The translations under genes were made by a program, and so were the position numbers. Shown piece after piece: positions 52,009 through 60,945 of a stretch of 61,404 nt of DNA (its first letter is position 1; each line of letters starts with the position of its first letter). The notes under the pieces are model-generated. The model saw only the letters and a list, made by a program, of their open reading frames with translations, had not been told where the DNA came from and ran no database searches. Source of the stretch: an uncultured Prevotellaceae bacterium (lineage in GTDB: Bacteria > Bacteroidota > Bacteroidia > Bacteroidales > Bacteroidaceae); NCBI GenBank assembly GCA_902788605.1, contig CADAKX010000012.1, positions 1 to 61,404 on the forward strand, in the 5' to 3' direction.

Positions 52009-52442
52009 TCGCACGCTTAGATAAATGGCTTTGGGCAGCACGTATCTTCAAGACACGTTCCATTGCCTCAGATGCCTGTAAGAACGGACGTGTGGCGGTG
52101 AACAATGTCAACGTGAAGCCTTCGCGTATGGTCAAAGAGGGCGACGTGATAAGTGTGCGCAAGCCACCTGTGACCTATTCATTTAAGATCCTTAAAACCA
52201 TCGAGCAGCGAGTAGGCGCAAAGCTGTTGCCTGAGATTTACGAGAACGTGACGCCTCAGGATCAGTACGAGTTACTCGAAATGAATCGTATCAGCGGCTT
52301 CGTGGATCGTGCTCGTGGTACAGGTCGTCCCACAAAGAAAGACCGTCGTGCGATGGATGCCTTTGTAACACCTTCTTTGGAAGGCTTTACGGGCTTCGAC
52401 TTCGACAGTTGGGACGACGACGATGATGACGACGATATTTAA
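51942..52442 (+). CDS. S4-domain RNA-binding protein, HslR-like
   Basis: The family (Hsp15/HslR) binds rRNA and rescues stalled 50S subunits with attached peptidyl-tRNA. The S4 domain begins at ARLDKWLWAARIFKTRSIASDACKNGRVAVNNVNVKPSRMVKEGD. The start is uncertain: ATG 51942 (166 residues) is preferred over TTG 51903. The first 25 residues (MQKKNNSNSNQALLLSGGAGGG) are encoded largely by a GC-rich repeat. The tail ends with eight consecutive acidic Asp (SWDDDDDDDDI), unusual for an RNA-binding protein. Confidence 0.85.
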   Translation: MQKKNNSNSNQALLLSGGAGGGFARLDKWLWAARIFKTRSIASDACKNGRVAVNNVNVKPSRMVKEGDVISVRKPPVTYSFKILKTIEQRVGAKLLPEIYENVTPQDQYELLEMNRISGFVDRARGTGRPTKKDRRAMDAFVTPSLEGFTGFDFDSWDDDDDDDDI

Positions 52443-52461
52443 CCAATACATAACATTAACA

Positions 52462-53586
52462 ATGAAAACAATCAAATCTTTTTTAGGTATTTTTGCTTTT
52501 TCGGCATTAGTGGCTTCATGCCTTAGTGATGAAGAAAACTATCAGGCTGGCTTCGTGGTTCAGTCTCCTGTGAGTAATGCGGTGAACGCGTATTATGCCA
52601 ACAACATTGGCGACTCGCTTATCTTCTTTGGTTATGGCAACTGGGCCATTGAGGACTATCAGTTTGATGGCGCCGATAACTCATGGATTACTGTGCCGAC
52701 GAAGAAAGGCAGGGGTTCTGTACTCTATAGTCAGGAGGTTTCTTTCCTCCAGAATACTACAGGTACGCCTCGCTATGGCGGCATCAGAATCTATGATACC
52801 GACCATTCGGATGCTTATGCACCTCTTGTGTTCTATCAGTATGCCACCCGTGGTGACGGCTCACTGGGCAATGCAGCCGATGTGAAGTCGATTGCAGGTT
52901 CAGACGGTAGCTTGATTGAGTTCGCATATGATGAACTCCATCGTCCCCTGAGCGTGAAGATTAGTAAGGAAGGCACTACCTTGCAGGATTTAACCCTTTC
53001 TTATAGCAAGTTGGATAGCACAATGACTGTTCTCGACAAGGCTTCTTCTTTGACAGCCAAGTTTGGTCGCGACTATCAGCCTGGTTTGCTGACCAATGCC
53101 ACCGACACCGTGACATACGCTACCTATTATAAGAACGCCGATGGATATTCTTATCCTGTCTATGCGAACTATGTGTTTAACTACCGTCATGTGACAGCTA
53201 CCAAGAACGTGCTGATTACGCACGATTTTGGTGAAAAGGGAGTGAGTCTGAACTCTGACAGCCTTCGCACCATCAAGCAGTTGTTCTTCTTTGAGAACGG
53301 AAAGCGTGTGGGTAATCTGGAGTTGACCTACGGCCAGATGGACAACCGTTGCCAGAGCATCGACGCCAACCAGTTGGTGCGTGGTGTTGAGGAATGCGAC
53401 CCTTATCTCTTGGCTTCACTCTTCCGCTATACCCGCAGTACCAGCATCCTGACCAAGGCTAAGGGCAAGAAGGGCGATGATGAGGTAGAATATAACGTAA
53501 TAACCCAGTTGAACGCCAACAAGAGTATTAATACAATGACTGTAAGTGATGGTGTTCAGAATATTACCTATACATTTAATTACTAA
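52462..53586 (+). CDS. Surface lipoprotein, BACON/DUF4595-like
   Basis: A 374-residue lipoprotein starting MKTIKSFLGIFAFSALVASC (lipobox VASC). The first domain (about 30-150) resembles a BACON-type beta-sandwich (ADNSWITVPTKKGRGSVLYSQEVSF, RYGGIRIYDTDHSDAYAP). The second has YD-like strands (IEFAYDELHRPLSVKISKEG, VFNYRHVT, LELTYGQM) as in DUF4595 proteins. Function unknown. It shares the direction of rplY-pth-hslR and starts 19 bp after the hslR stop, so it may belong to that unit. Confidence 0.7.
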   Translation: MKTIKSFLGIFAFSALVASCLSDEENYQAGFVVQSPVSNAVNAYYANNIGDSLIFFGYGNWAIEDYQFDGADNSWITVPTKKGRGSVLYSQEVSFLQNTTGTPRYGGIRIYDTDHSDAYAPLVFYQYATRGDGSLGNAADVKSIAGSDGSLIEFAYDELHRPLSVKISKEGTTLQDLTLSYSKLDSTMTVLDKASSLTAKFGRDYQPGLLTNATDTVTYATYYKNADGYSYPVYANYVFNYRHVTATKNVLITHDFGEKGVSLNSDSLRTIKQLFFFENGKRVGNLELTYGQMDNRCQSIDANQLVRGVEECDPYLLASLFRYTRSTSILTKAKGKKGDDEVEYNVITQLNANKSINTMTVSDGVQNITYTFNY

Positions 53587-53592
53587 TTAGTT

Positions 53593-54066
53593 ATGAGTAG
53601 CTCACGCGAACAAGAAGGCTTGAAGAACCTGGGTCGCAAAACCGAGTATAAGTCGGACTATGCCCCCGAGGTGCTCGAGACCTTTATGAATAAGCACCCC
53701 GAGAACGATTACTGGGTGCAGTTTAACTGTCCAGAGTTTACGTCGCTCTGTCCCATTACGGGTCAGCCTGACTATGCTGAGATTAAGATTCTGTATATGC
53801 CAGGCGAGAGAATGGTGGAGTCGAAGAGTCTGAAGCTCTATCTCTTCTCGTTCCGCAACCACGGTGACTTCCACGAGGATTGTGTCAACGTGATTATGAA
53901 GGACCTGGTTCGACTGATGGATCCGAAATACATCGAGGTCATCGGCTTGTTCACACCCCGTGGTGGCATCAGCATTCATCCTTATGCCAACTACGGCCGT
54001 CCTGGAACGAAGTACGAGGAGATGGCTCAGCAGCGATTGATGAACTATCAGATGACAGGTATGTAA
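53593..54066 (+). CDS. queF: NADPH-dependent preQ0 reductase QueF
   Basis: QueF reduces 7-cyano-7-deazaguanine (preQ0) to preQ1 in queuosine synthesis. The 157-residue protein is of the short (unimodular) type. Catalytic Cys53 and Asp60 lie in [12 protein letters not shown], and the QueF signature is [23 protein letters not shown]. The start overlaps no gene and is 6 bp after the previous stop. The terminator is at 54085-54123. Confidence 0.95.
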   Translation: MSSSREQEGLKNLGRKTEYKSDYAPEVLETFMNKHPENDYWVQFNCPEFTSLCPITGQPDYAEIKILYMPGERMVESKSLKLYLFSFRNHGDFHEDCVNVIMKDLVRLMDPKYIEVIGLFTPRGGISIHPYANYGRPGTKYEEMAQQRLMNYQMTGM

Positions 54067-54084
54067 TCTAAACATTGCTTCATA

Positions 54085-54126
54085 AAAAAGCGAGATGTGA
54101 AATTATCACACCTCGCTTTTTTTTGT
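54085..54126. terminator. Bidirectional terminator after queF
   Basis: AAAAGCGAGATGTGA (54086-54100) pairs with TCACACCTCGCTTTT (54106-54120), with one mismatch and a T-rich end. It also serves the convergent lipoprotein gene. Confidence 0.8.
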
Positions 54127-54137
54127 TATTACTGTGT

Positions 54138-54893
54138 TTATTCTTCTATCTTTCTGTAGAAACCTCGTGGCCCATCGTTAAAGCGGAGTACCAGCGAGTC
54201 GGGCGTCAAGAGCATCAGGTCGACAGTATCGGTGCTCACAATGTTGCTCTTGCCCAGCGAGTCGGTCATGGCCTCAATCAGGATGAGCTGGCCATTGAAG
54301 AAGTCCCACTCGCGATAACGCTTGAGTGCGGGATACTCCACGGGAAGCACTTCATCGCTCGTGGCCTGTCTGCTGGCACCTTTTGTAAAGAGCACATTGT
54401 CATGTTTGAACACATATGCATATTCGCGAGGGATGCTGAGCAACTCACGGATAGAGTCGGGCAGCTGTTCCACCTTCTGGCGATGTGTCAGTCCTTCCAT
54501 ATCAGCTCTTTCTCGCAGGGTAGGGAGCACCTGTTGACACCATTCCCCCAATAGGTCATCAACGACCACCACCATGCGTGCCTTGGTAGAATCCTGCTCA
54601 TCGCGTACGATGGCCAGTTTGTCGCCGATGCGTATGTTGCCAAACACCATGTGTTGGCGAGTGGCGTCCAGCACGTTGAGAGTGTCGGGGTCGCTGCCAT
54701 CATAGTCAAGGGTGAGGAACACAACGATGGTATCGTTGCATCCGTCGCATGCCAAACCATAGATGGTGGCATTGTCGTTGACGAGGCTATCCGCTTCAAC
54801 TTGTTCAGCGTTAGCGTCTTTGACAGTTGTCTTACTACAACCTGTGAGCATCGTCAGGGCACAGATAAGAGTAAAATAAAGTGCTTTTTTCAT
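54138..54893 (-). CDS. Lipoprotein of unknown function
   Basis: I do not recognise this 251-residue lipoprotein (lipobox LTGC). The mature part has a CDGC motif (YGLACDGCNDTIVVFLTL) and strand-rich segments (HMVFGNIRIGDKLAIVRDEQDSTKARMVVVVDDLLGEWCQQVLPTL), which could be a lipocalin-like or small-barrel fold. A TAACTTTG -7 element is at 54916-54923. It is divergent from the carboxyltransferase gene. Confidence 0.75.
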   Translation of the reverse strand: MKKALYFTLICALTMLTGCSKTTVKDANAEQVEADSLVNDNATIYGLACDGCNDTIVVFLTLDYDGSDPDTLNVLDATRQHMVFGNIRIGDKLAIVRDEQDSTKARMVVVVDDLLGEWCQQVLPTLRERADMEGLTHRQKVEQLPDSIRELLSIPREYAYVFKHDNVLFTKGASRQATSDEVLPVEYPALKRYREWDFFNGQLILIEAMTDSLGKSNIVSTDTVDLMLLTPDSLVLRFNDGPRGFYRKIEE

Positions 54894-54915
54894 CTTCTTT
54901 GGTCAATATTTGCCG

Positions 54916-55006
54916 CAAAGTTACTAAATAATTATGAATTATGCGCTTGGGCTGGCCGCTTTTTTCCGAAAAACAATTCTGAAATGAAAAATATTTCGTA
55001 ACTTTG
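54916..55006. promoter_or_regulatory. Divergent promoters (lipoprotein / carboxyltransferase)
   Basis: TAACTTTG at 54916-54923 (minus, lipoprotein) and TAACTTTG at 54999-55006 (plus, carboxyltransferase). An AT-rich ATTATGAATTATGCG stretch at about 54931-54945 resembles the dispersed repeats. Confidence 0.6.
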
Positions 55007-55046
55007 CATCCAATTTGAGAAATTTGAGAAATATCATATAAAGATT

Positions 55047-56828
55047 ATGGCAACAAAGAAACAAATCAAGTTTAGTCTCGTCTACCGCGATATGTGGCAG
55101 TCGTCTGGAAAGTTTCAGCCACGCAAGGATCAGTTGGAGCGTATTGCCCCTGTGATCATTGAGATGGGCTGTTTCTCACGTGTAGAAACCAATGGTGGTG
55201 CCTTCGAGCAGGTGAACCTCATGGCAGGTGAGAATCCTAACGATGCTGTACGTGCATTCTGTAAGCCTTTCAATGAGGCAGGCATTCAGACCCACATGCT
55301 GGACCGTGGTCTCAACGCTCTCCGCATGTATCCCGTTCCCGATGATGTTCGCGAACTGATGTACAAGGTGAAGAAGGCCCAGGGTGTGGACATCCCCCGT
55401 ATTTTCTGCGGATTGAACGACACACGTAATATCATCCCCTCAATCAAGTGGGCCAAGGCTGCAGGCATGATTCCTCAGGCCACCCTTTGTATCACCACCT
55501 CTCCCGTTCACACTGTTGAGTACTACTCAAACATTGCCGACGAGGTTATCGCTGCTGGTGCCGAGGAAATCTGCTTGAAAGATATGGCCGGTATTGGTCA
55601 GCCCGCTATGCTGGGTGCCCTGACCAAGGCCATCAAGACCAAGCACCCAGAGATCATCATCCAGTATCATGGTCACTCAGGTCCTGGTCTGTCTATGGCT
55701 TCTATCCTCGAGGTATGTAACAATGGTGCCGACATCATCGATACCGCCATCGAGCCTCTGTCATGGGGTAAGGTTCATCCTGATATCATCTCTGTTCAGT
55801 CTATGCTGAAGAACGAGGGCTTCGATGTGCCCGAAATCAATATGAATGCCTATATGCAGGCTCGTACCCTCACTCAGGAGTTCATCGACGAGTGGCTGGG
55901 CTACTTCATCAATCCTGCCAACAAACACATGTCTTCACTCCTCTTGGGTTGCGGACTGCCTGGTGGCATGATGGGTTCTATGATGGCCGACCTCGGTGGC
56001 ATCCAGACCATGATCAACAAGATTCGCGCTCAGAAGGGCGAGGCCGAGTTGACCATGGACGACATGCTTGTGAAGCTGTTCAACGAGGTAGAGTATGTAT
56101 GGCCTCGCGTAGGTTATCCCCCATTGGTTACTCCGTTCTCTCAGTACACCAAGAACATCGCCCTGATGAACCTCCTCACCATCGAGCAGGGCAAGGGTCG
56201 CTTCGTGATGATGGACGACGCTATGTGGGGCATGATTCTCGGTAAGTCTGGTAAGATTCCTGGAACCGTTGATCCTGAGCTCGTTGAGTTGGCCAAGAAG
56301 CAGAACCGTGAGTTCACCGATGTTGACCCCCACACACTTCTCGAGAACGCCCTCGACGGTTTCAAGAAGGAGATGGACGAGAACGGTTGGGACTACGGTA
56401 AGGACAACGAGGAGCTCTTCGAGTTGGCTATGCACCCCGAGCAGTATCGTGCCTTCAAGAGCGGTCAGGCCAAGAAGCAGTTCCTTGCCGACCTCCAGAA
56501 AGCCAAGGACGCTAAGCTCGGCTCAAAGATGAGCGCCGAGGAACTGGCTGCCTTCAAGCACGCCAAGGCTGATGCCCTGGTGGCTCCCTCTGCCGGTCAG
56601 ATCTTCTACGAGTTCAATGGCGAGGGTGAGTGCGCTCCCTGTCTGGAGCCCTTCATCGGTCAGAAGTATCAGGAAGGTCAGACCTTCTGCTACCTCATGG
56701 AGAAATGGGGCGAGATTGTTCCCGTTCCTGCTGCCCTTGGTGGTAAGCTCGTTGAGGTGAGCGCCAAGCAGGGCGCCAAGGTCCGCAAGGGCGACGTGCT
56801 GGCTTGGATTGAGCGCGACGATAAGTAA
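55047..56828 (+). CDS. Oxaloacetate decarboxylase/pyruvate carboxylase B-like carboxyltransferase
   Basis: A 593-residue protein of the PYC_OADA carboxyltransferase family. The catalytic TIM barrel shows YRDMWQSSGK (the RDxxQS motif, with Trp for the usual His), LKDMAGIGQPA (the carboxylated-lysine region) and YHGHSGPGLSM (metal-binding His-x-His). The C-terminal biotinyl-type fold (about 515-590) is present, but the usual EAMKM is replaced: the corresponding segment reads CYLMEKWGEIVPVPA, with Glu at the biotinyl-lysine position and Lys one residue later. Neighbouring biotin-carboxylase or decarboxylase beta subunits are absent. It may be a divergent decarboxylase using free carboxylated biotin, or not biotin-dependent at all. 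Confidence 0.75.
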   Translation: MATKKQIKFSLVYRDMWQSSGKFQPRKDQLERIAPVIIEMGCFSRVETNGGAFEQVNLMAGENPNDAVRAFCKPFNEAGIQTHMLDRGLNALRMYPVPDDVRELMYKVKKAQGVDIPRIFCGLNDTRNIIPSIKWAKAAGMIPQATLCITTSPVHTVEYYSNIADEVIAAGAEEICLKDMAGIGQPAMLGALTKAIKTKHPEIIIQYHGHSGPGLSMASILEVCNNGADIIDTAIEPLSWGKVHPDIISVQSMLKNEGFDVPEINMNAYMQARTLTQEFIDEWLGYFINPANKHMSSLLLGCGLPGGMMGSMMADLGGIQTMINKIRAQKGEAELTMDDMLVKLFNEVEYVWPRVGYPPLVTPFSQYTKNIALMNLLTIEQGKGRFVMMDDAMWGMILGKSGKIPGTVDPELVELAKKQNREFTDVDPHTLLENALDGFKKEMDENGWDYGKDNEELFELAMHPEQYRAFKSGQAKKQFLADLQKAKDAKLGSKMSAEELAAFKHAKADALVAPSAGQIFYEFNGEGECAPCLEPFIGQKYQEGQTFCYLMEKWGEIVPVPAALGGKLVEVSAKQGAKVRKGDVLAWIERDDK

Positions 56829-56849
56829 GATTTATCATTATTTTTAGGT

Positions 56850-56890
56850 ATATGCCATCGAAACTTTTGGGTTTCGGTGGCATTTCTTTA
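56850..56890 (+). terminator. Terminator before feoB
   Basis: ATGCCATCGAAA (56852-56863) pairs with TTTCGGTGGCAT (56872-56883) with one G-U, followed by TTCTTTATTATTTTT. Confidence 0.75.
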
Positions 56891-56899
56891 TTATTTTTG

Positions 56900-56907
56900 T
56901 AACTTTG
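56900..56907 (+). promoter_or_regulatory. feoB promoter (-7 element)
   Basis: TAACTTTG on the plus strand, 22 bp before the ATG. A rare Shine-Dalgarno-like AGGTGAG lies directly before the start. Confidence 0.6.
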
Positions 56908-56929
56908 CACCCAAATATAAATAGGTGAG

Positions 56930-59353
56930 ATGAAGTTATCGGAACTGAAAACAGGCGAAAAAGGTGTCATCGTCAAAGTGCTGGGCCACGGTGGTTTCCG
57001 CAAGCGCATCATCGAGATGGGCTTTGTGAAGGGAAAAACGGTGGAAGTGCTGATGAATGCCCCTTTGCAGGACCCTGTGAAATATAAGGTGATGGGCTAC
57101 GAGGTGTCGTTGCGCCATCAGGAGGCAGAACAGATTGAAGTGGTCAACGAGGGCAGTCTGGAGCAAACGTCGTTCGGCGATGTGAAGGCCCAGTCGGTTC
57201 CCGATGACGAAAGCATGCAACACGATACGACCATTCGTCTTCAGCGTGAGGCTATGCGCGAGCGCCGCACCATTCATGTGGCCCTGGTGGGCAACCCCAA
57301 CTGTGGCAAGACCTCGCTCTTCAACTATGCCTCGGGTGCGCATGCCCATGTGGGCAACTATTCTGGCGTCACCGTCGATGCCAGCGAGGCCCGTGCCACC
57401 ATGTTTGGCTATGAGTTCCTGCTCACCGACCTTCCTGGCACCTATTCCATGTCGTGCTATTCCCCCGAGGAACTCTATGTGCGCAAACACCTCAGCGAGA
57501 AGATGCCCGATGTGGTGATTAACGTCATCGACGCCTCGAACCTTGAGCGCAACCTGTATCTCACCACCCAGCTCGTCGATATGAACGTGCGCATGGTGTG
57601 TGCGCTGAATATGTATGATGAGTTTGAGCGTCGTGGTGATCACATCGACCTCAAGACCTTGTCATCACTCTTCGGCATGCCCATGGTTCCCACGTCGTTC
57701 AAGAGTGGCATGGGTGTCAAGGAACTCTTCCGTGCCGTCATTCAGGCCTACGAGAAGCAGGAATCCACCCGTCATATCCACATCAACTATGGACATGAGA
57801 TAGAGCAGGGTATAGAGCATATCCAAAAATACCTGAAAGCCGACGAGCATATCCGTTTGCGCTATTCCACCCGCTATCTGGCCATCAAACTTCTCGAGCA
57901 CGATAGTGAAGTGCTTCAGTATGTAGGAAGTCATTTGGCCGAGGAAAATCGTCCAGAGGATCGCAAGCAGCTGCTGCAGGCTCGCGATGTGGCTGCCGCC
58001 CGTGTGCAGGAAGAGACTGGTAGCGACTCCGAGACCGCCATCATGGATGCCAAATACGGTTTCATCAATGGTGCCTTGAAGGAAGCTGGCTATAAGACCG
58101 GTTCCAAGGAAGACACCTATCGCTGGACGCATCATATTGATAATATCCTGTCGAACCGCTTCTTGGGCTTCCCTATCTTCTTTGCCATCCTCTTTGTGAT
58201 GTTCCAGACCACCTTTGCCCTGGGCCAGTATCCCATGGACTGGATCGACGCTGGTGTGGCATGGCTGGGCAGTTGGGTAGAAGACAATATGGCCGATGGT
58301 CCCCTGCGCTCGATGCTTGTCGATGGCGTAGTTGGTGGTGTGGGCAGTGTCATCGTCTTTCTGCCACAGATTCTCATCCTTTATTTCTTTATCTCGTTGA
58401 TGGAAGATTCCGGCTACATGTCGCGTGCCGCTTTTATTATGGACCGCCTGATGCATAAGATGGGACTTCATGGCAAGTCGTTCATTCCCTTGGTGATGGG
58501 CTTCGGATGCAACGTGCCCGCTGTTATGGCCACACGTACCATCGAGAGTCGCCGTTCGCGCATCATCACCATGATGATTCTCCCCTTTATGTCGTGCTCG
58601 GCGCGCCTGCCTATCTACATTATGATTGCCGGCACCTTCTTTGCTCTCGAGTATCGCTCATGGGTCATGATCTCCCTTTATGCTGTGGGCATCGTCATGT
58701 CGGTTATTGCCAGTAAGATATTTGCTGTATTCGTGCTGAAGGGCGAGGATACCCCCTTCGTGATGGAGCTCCCCCCATATCGCTGGCCCACCGCTAAGGC
58801 CATCGGACGCCACACCTGGGAAAAAGGCAAGGAGTATCTGAAGAAGATGGGTGGCATCATCCTTGTGGCCTCTATCCTCGTGTGGGGCTTAGGTTATTTC
58901 CCCCACAACGATGAGTTGTCTAATCAGCAACAGCAAGAGCAGTCCTATATCGGCAGGATGGGCAAGGCTGTGGAACCCATTTTCGCGCCTCAGGGCTTCA
59001 ACTGGAAACTCGATGTCAGTCTCATTGCCGGAGTGGGTGCCAAGGAAATTGTCGCCTCGTCTATTGGTGTGCTCTATAGCGGTGACGACTCGTTTGCCGA
59101 CGACGATACCTTCTCTGACGATACCGAGAAGTACACCCGCCTTCATCAGCTTATGGCTGCCGATGGCATCACCACGCTGGCTGCCTATTGCTATCTGCTC
59201 TTTGTCCTCATCTACTTCCCTTGTGTAGCCACCATTGTAGCCATCAAAAACGAGACAGGCTCTTGGCGCTGGGCCCTTGTGGCTGCCACCTATACCTCCG
59301 TACTGGCATGGATTGTGTCGGCCTTGGTATTCCAGATTGGCAGTCTATTCTGA
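56930..59353 (+). CDS. feoB: FeoA-FeoB fusion, ferrous iron transporter
   Basis: An 807-residue fusion. The N-terminal FeoA/SH3-like domain (1-75; LGHGGFRKRIIEMGFVKGKTVEV) is followed by the FeoB G domain with P-loop GNPNCGKTS (121-129), switch region GNYSGVTVDAS, G3 DLPGTYS and G4 NMYD. The membrane core follows (about 390-800, Gate motifs around SRAAFIMDRLMHKMGLHGKSFIPLVMGFGCNVPAVMATR and SCSARLPIYI). It imports Fe2+. The promoter is at 56900-56907, and the exonuclease gene follows 9 bp after its stop. Confidence 0.95.
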   Translation: MKLSELKTGEKGVIVKVLGHGGFRKRIIEMGFVKGKTVEVLMNAPLQDPVKYKVMGYEVSLRHQEAEQIEVVNEGSLEQTSFGDVKAQSVPDDESMQHDTTIRLQREAMRERRTIHVALVGNPNCGKTSLFNYASGAHAHVGNYSGVTVDASEARATMFGYEFLLTDLPGTYSMSCYSPEELYVRKHLSEKMPDVVINVIDASNLERNLYLTTQLVDMNVRMVCALNMYDEFERRGDHIDLKTLSSLFGMPMVPTSFKSGMGVKELFRAVIQAYEKQESTRHIHINYGHEIEQGIEHIQKYLKADEHIRLRYSTRYLAIKLLEHDSEVLQYVGSHLAEENRPEDRKQLLQARDVAAARVQEETGSDSETAIMDAKYGFINGALKEAGYKTGSKEDTYRWTHHIDNILSNRFLGFPIFFAILFVMFQTTFALGQYPMDWIDAGVAWLGSWVEDNMADGPLRSMLVDGVVGGVGSVIVFLPQILILYFFISLMEDSGYMSRAAFIMDRLMHKMGLHGKSFIPLVMGFGCNVPAVMATRTIESRRSRIITMMILPFMSCSARLPIYIMIAGTFFALEYRSWVMISLYAVGIVMSVIASKIFAVFVLKGEDTPFVMELPPYRWPTAKAIGRHTWEKGKEYLKKMGGIILVASILVWGLGYFPHNDELSNQQQQEQSYIGRMGKAVEPIFAPQGFNWKLDVSLIAGVGAKEIVASSIGVLYSGDDSFADDDTFSDDTEKYTRLHQLMAADGITTLAAYCYLLFVLIYFPCVATIVAIKNETGSWRWALVAATYTSVLAWIVSALVFQIGSLF

Positions 59354-59362
59354 AGATAGATC

Positions 59363-59854
59363 ATGGAGAATTTTGCAGCGATAGATTTTGAGACGGCTAA
59401 CAATGAGCGAAGTAGCGTTTGTTCTGTTGGTGTTGTCATTGTTCGCAATGGTGAGATTGTAGATTCGTTCTACTCACTTATCCAACCAGAGCCGAACTAC
59501 TATAACTATTGGTGCTCTCAGGTACATGGCCTGACTCGTGAAGACACCGAGGACGCACCTGTATTCCCCAAAGTATGGGCGCAGATAGAACCGTTGATAG
59601 AGGGCTTGCCTCTCGTCGCTCACAACAAACCATTTGATGAAGGTTGCTTGAAAGCCGTATTCCGTGTATATCAGATGGACTATCCTGACTATGAGTTCTA
59701 CGACACCCTTGCAGCTTCACGCAGAGCTTTCCGTTACCTTGAGAACCACCAACTGCATACTGTTGCTGCTGAATGTGGATACTGTTTGGAGAATCATCAC
59801 CATGCACTTGCTGACGCAGAGGCATGTGCATGGATAGCAAGAGAGATATTATAG
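59363..59854 (+). CDS. DEDDh 3'-5' exonuclease (DnaQ-like)
   Basis: A 163-residue nuclease of the DNA polymerase III epsilon/DnaQ-like group. The four acidic residues and the DEDDh His are present: DFETAN (D8, E10), HNKPFDEG (D about 95), and HHALADAEA (H and D about 149-154). It is 9 bp after feoB, probably cotranscribed. Its last 33 bp are found again, with synonymous changes only, at 60946-60978 beyond the next gene. Confidence 0.9.
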   Translation: MENFAAIDFETANNERSSVCSVGVVIVRNGEIVDSFYSLIQPEPNYYNYWCSQVHGLTREDTEDAPVFPKVWAQIEPLIEGLPLVAHNKPFDEGCLKAVFRVYQMDYPDYEFYDTLAASRRAFRYLENHQLHTVAAECGYCLENHHHALADAEACAWIAREIL

Positions 59855-59914
59855 ATGATATTATACAGGATGTAACATTTTCGATTTTTGCATACTATAT
59901 TGGTAGAAAAGTTT

Positions 59915-59922
59915 TATCTTTG
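59915..59922 (+). promoter_or_regulatory. RhuM-Fic gene promoter (-7 element)
   Basis: TATCTTTG on the plus strand, about 20 bp before the ATG at 59942. Confidence 0.6.
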
Positions 59923-59941
59923 CAAGCAGAATCAAGAAGGT

Positions 59942-60940
59942 ATGAAAGAAGATCAGAAGATAGTAATCTATCAGACAGAGGACGGACAGACACAGATTGA
60001 TGTCCGGTTGGAGAATGAAATGATTTGGTTAACCCGTCAACAATTGGCAACATTGTTTGGCAGGGACTATAAAACCATCAGTAAGCACATCAACAATGCG
60101 CTCAAGGAGGAATTGGCTGATGAAGTGGTAGTCGCAAAATTTGCGAATACCACCCAACATGGTGCAATTGAGGGAAAAACCCAGACTCATGAGATAGACT
60201 ATTTCAACCTTGAAATGGTGACATCCGTAGGGTATAGAGTAAAAAGCAAACGTGGCGTACAGTTTAGGAAGTGGGCAAACAGGATATTGAAAGACTACCT
60301 TGTCAAGGGGTACGCCATCAATGAGCGTATGCGTCGCGAGCAGATTGGCGAACTGCGGCAACTGGTTGGGATGCTGGGTCGTACCATTCAGGGGCAACCC
60401 CTGCTTTCCACAGACGAAACCAACGCCCTTTTCGAGGTGGTGACGGACTATACATACGCCCTTGATACGCTCGACAACTACGATTATGAGCGACTGACCA
60501 TTGACAAGACCACCAAGGAAGAACCCTTCCACGCCACTTACGAGAACGCGATGGAAGAGATTCGCCTCCTTCGTGACAAGTTTGGCGGCTCAGCCTTGTT
60601 TGGCAATGAGAAAGATGACTCATTCAAGAGCAGTATAGGCCAGATCTATCAGACCTTTGGTGGCGAGGAACTTTATCCCAGTGTCGAGGAGAAAGCAGCT
60701 ATGTTGCTGTATCTCGTGACGAAGAACCACTCGTTCAGCGACGGCAACAAACGCATTGCTGCCACGTTGTTCCTTTGGTTCCTCAACAACAACCGCATCC
60801 TCTACCGTGCAGATGGTTCCAAACGCCTGGCCGATAACACCCTCGTTGCCCTAACGCTGATGATTGCCGAGAGCAAGACGGAGGAGAAAGACGTGATGGT
60901 GAAAGTGGTGGTGAACCTGATAAATCAGCAGAACGTATAA
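59942..60940 (+). CDS. RhuM family protein with C-terminal Fic/Doc domain
   Basis: A 332-residue two-domain protein. The start MKEDQKIVIYQTEDGQTQID is where RhuM proteins begin; the upstream frame runs through the promoter. The N-terminal RhuM domain (about 8-125) contains WLTRQQLATLFGRDYKTISKHINNALKE and VGYRVKSKRGVQFRKWANRILKDYLVKGYAIN. The C-terminal half is Fic-like with motif HSFSDGNKR (263-271), closer to Doc than to classical AMPylating Fic. It is likely a toxin or nucleotidyl/phosphotransferase effector, often carried on mobile islands. There is no obvious antitoxin ORF. It is bracketed by two copies of the exonuclease 3' end. Confidence 0.88.
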   Translation: MKEDQKIVIYQTEDGQTQIDVRLENEMIWLTRQQLATLFGRDYKTISKHINNALKEELADEVVVAKFANTTQHGAIEGKTQTHEIDYFNLEMVTSVGYRVKSKRGVQFRKWANRILKDYLVKGYAINERMRREQIGELRQLVGMLGRTIQGQPLLSTDETNALFEVVTDYTYALDTLDNYDYERLTIDKTTKEEPFHATYENAMEEIRLLRDKFGGSALFGNEKDDSFKSSIGQIYQTFGGEELYPSVEEKAAMLLYLVTKNHSFSDGNKRIAATLFLWFLNNNRILYRADGSKRLADNTLVALTLMIAESKTEEKDVMVKVVVNLINQQNV

Positions 60941-60945
60941 GAAAG

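Noticed and set aside
59888-59941. Longer N-terminus for the RhuM-Fic protein
   Set aside because: The extra codons include the TATCTTTG promoter, and RhuM proteins start at the KIVIY segment.
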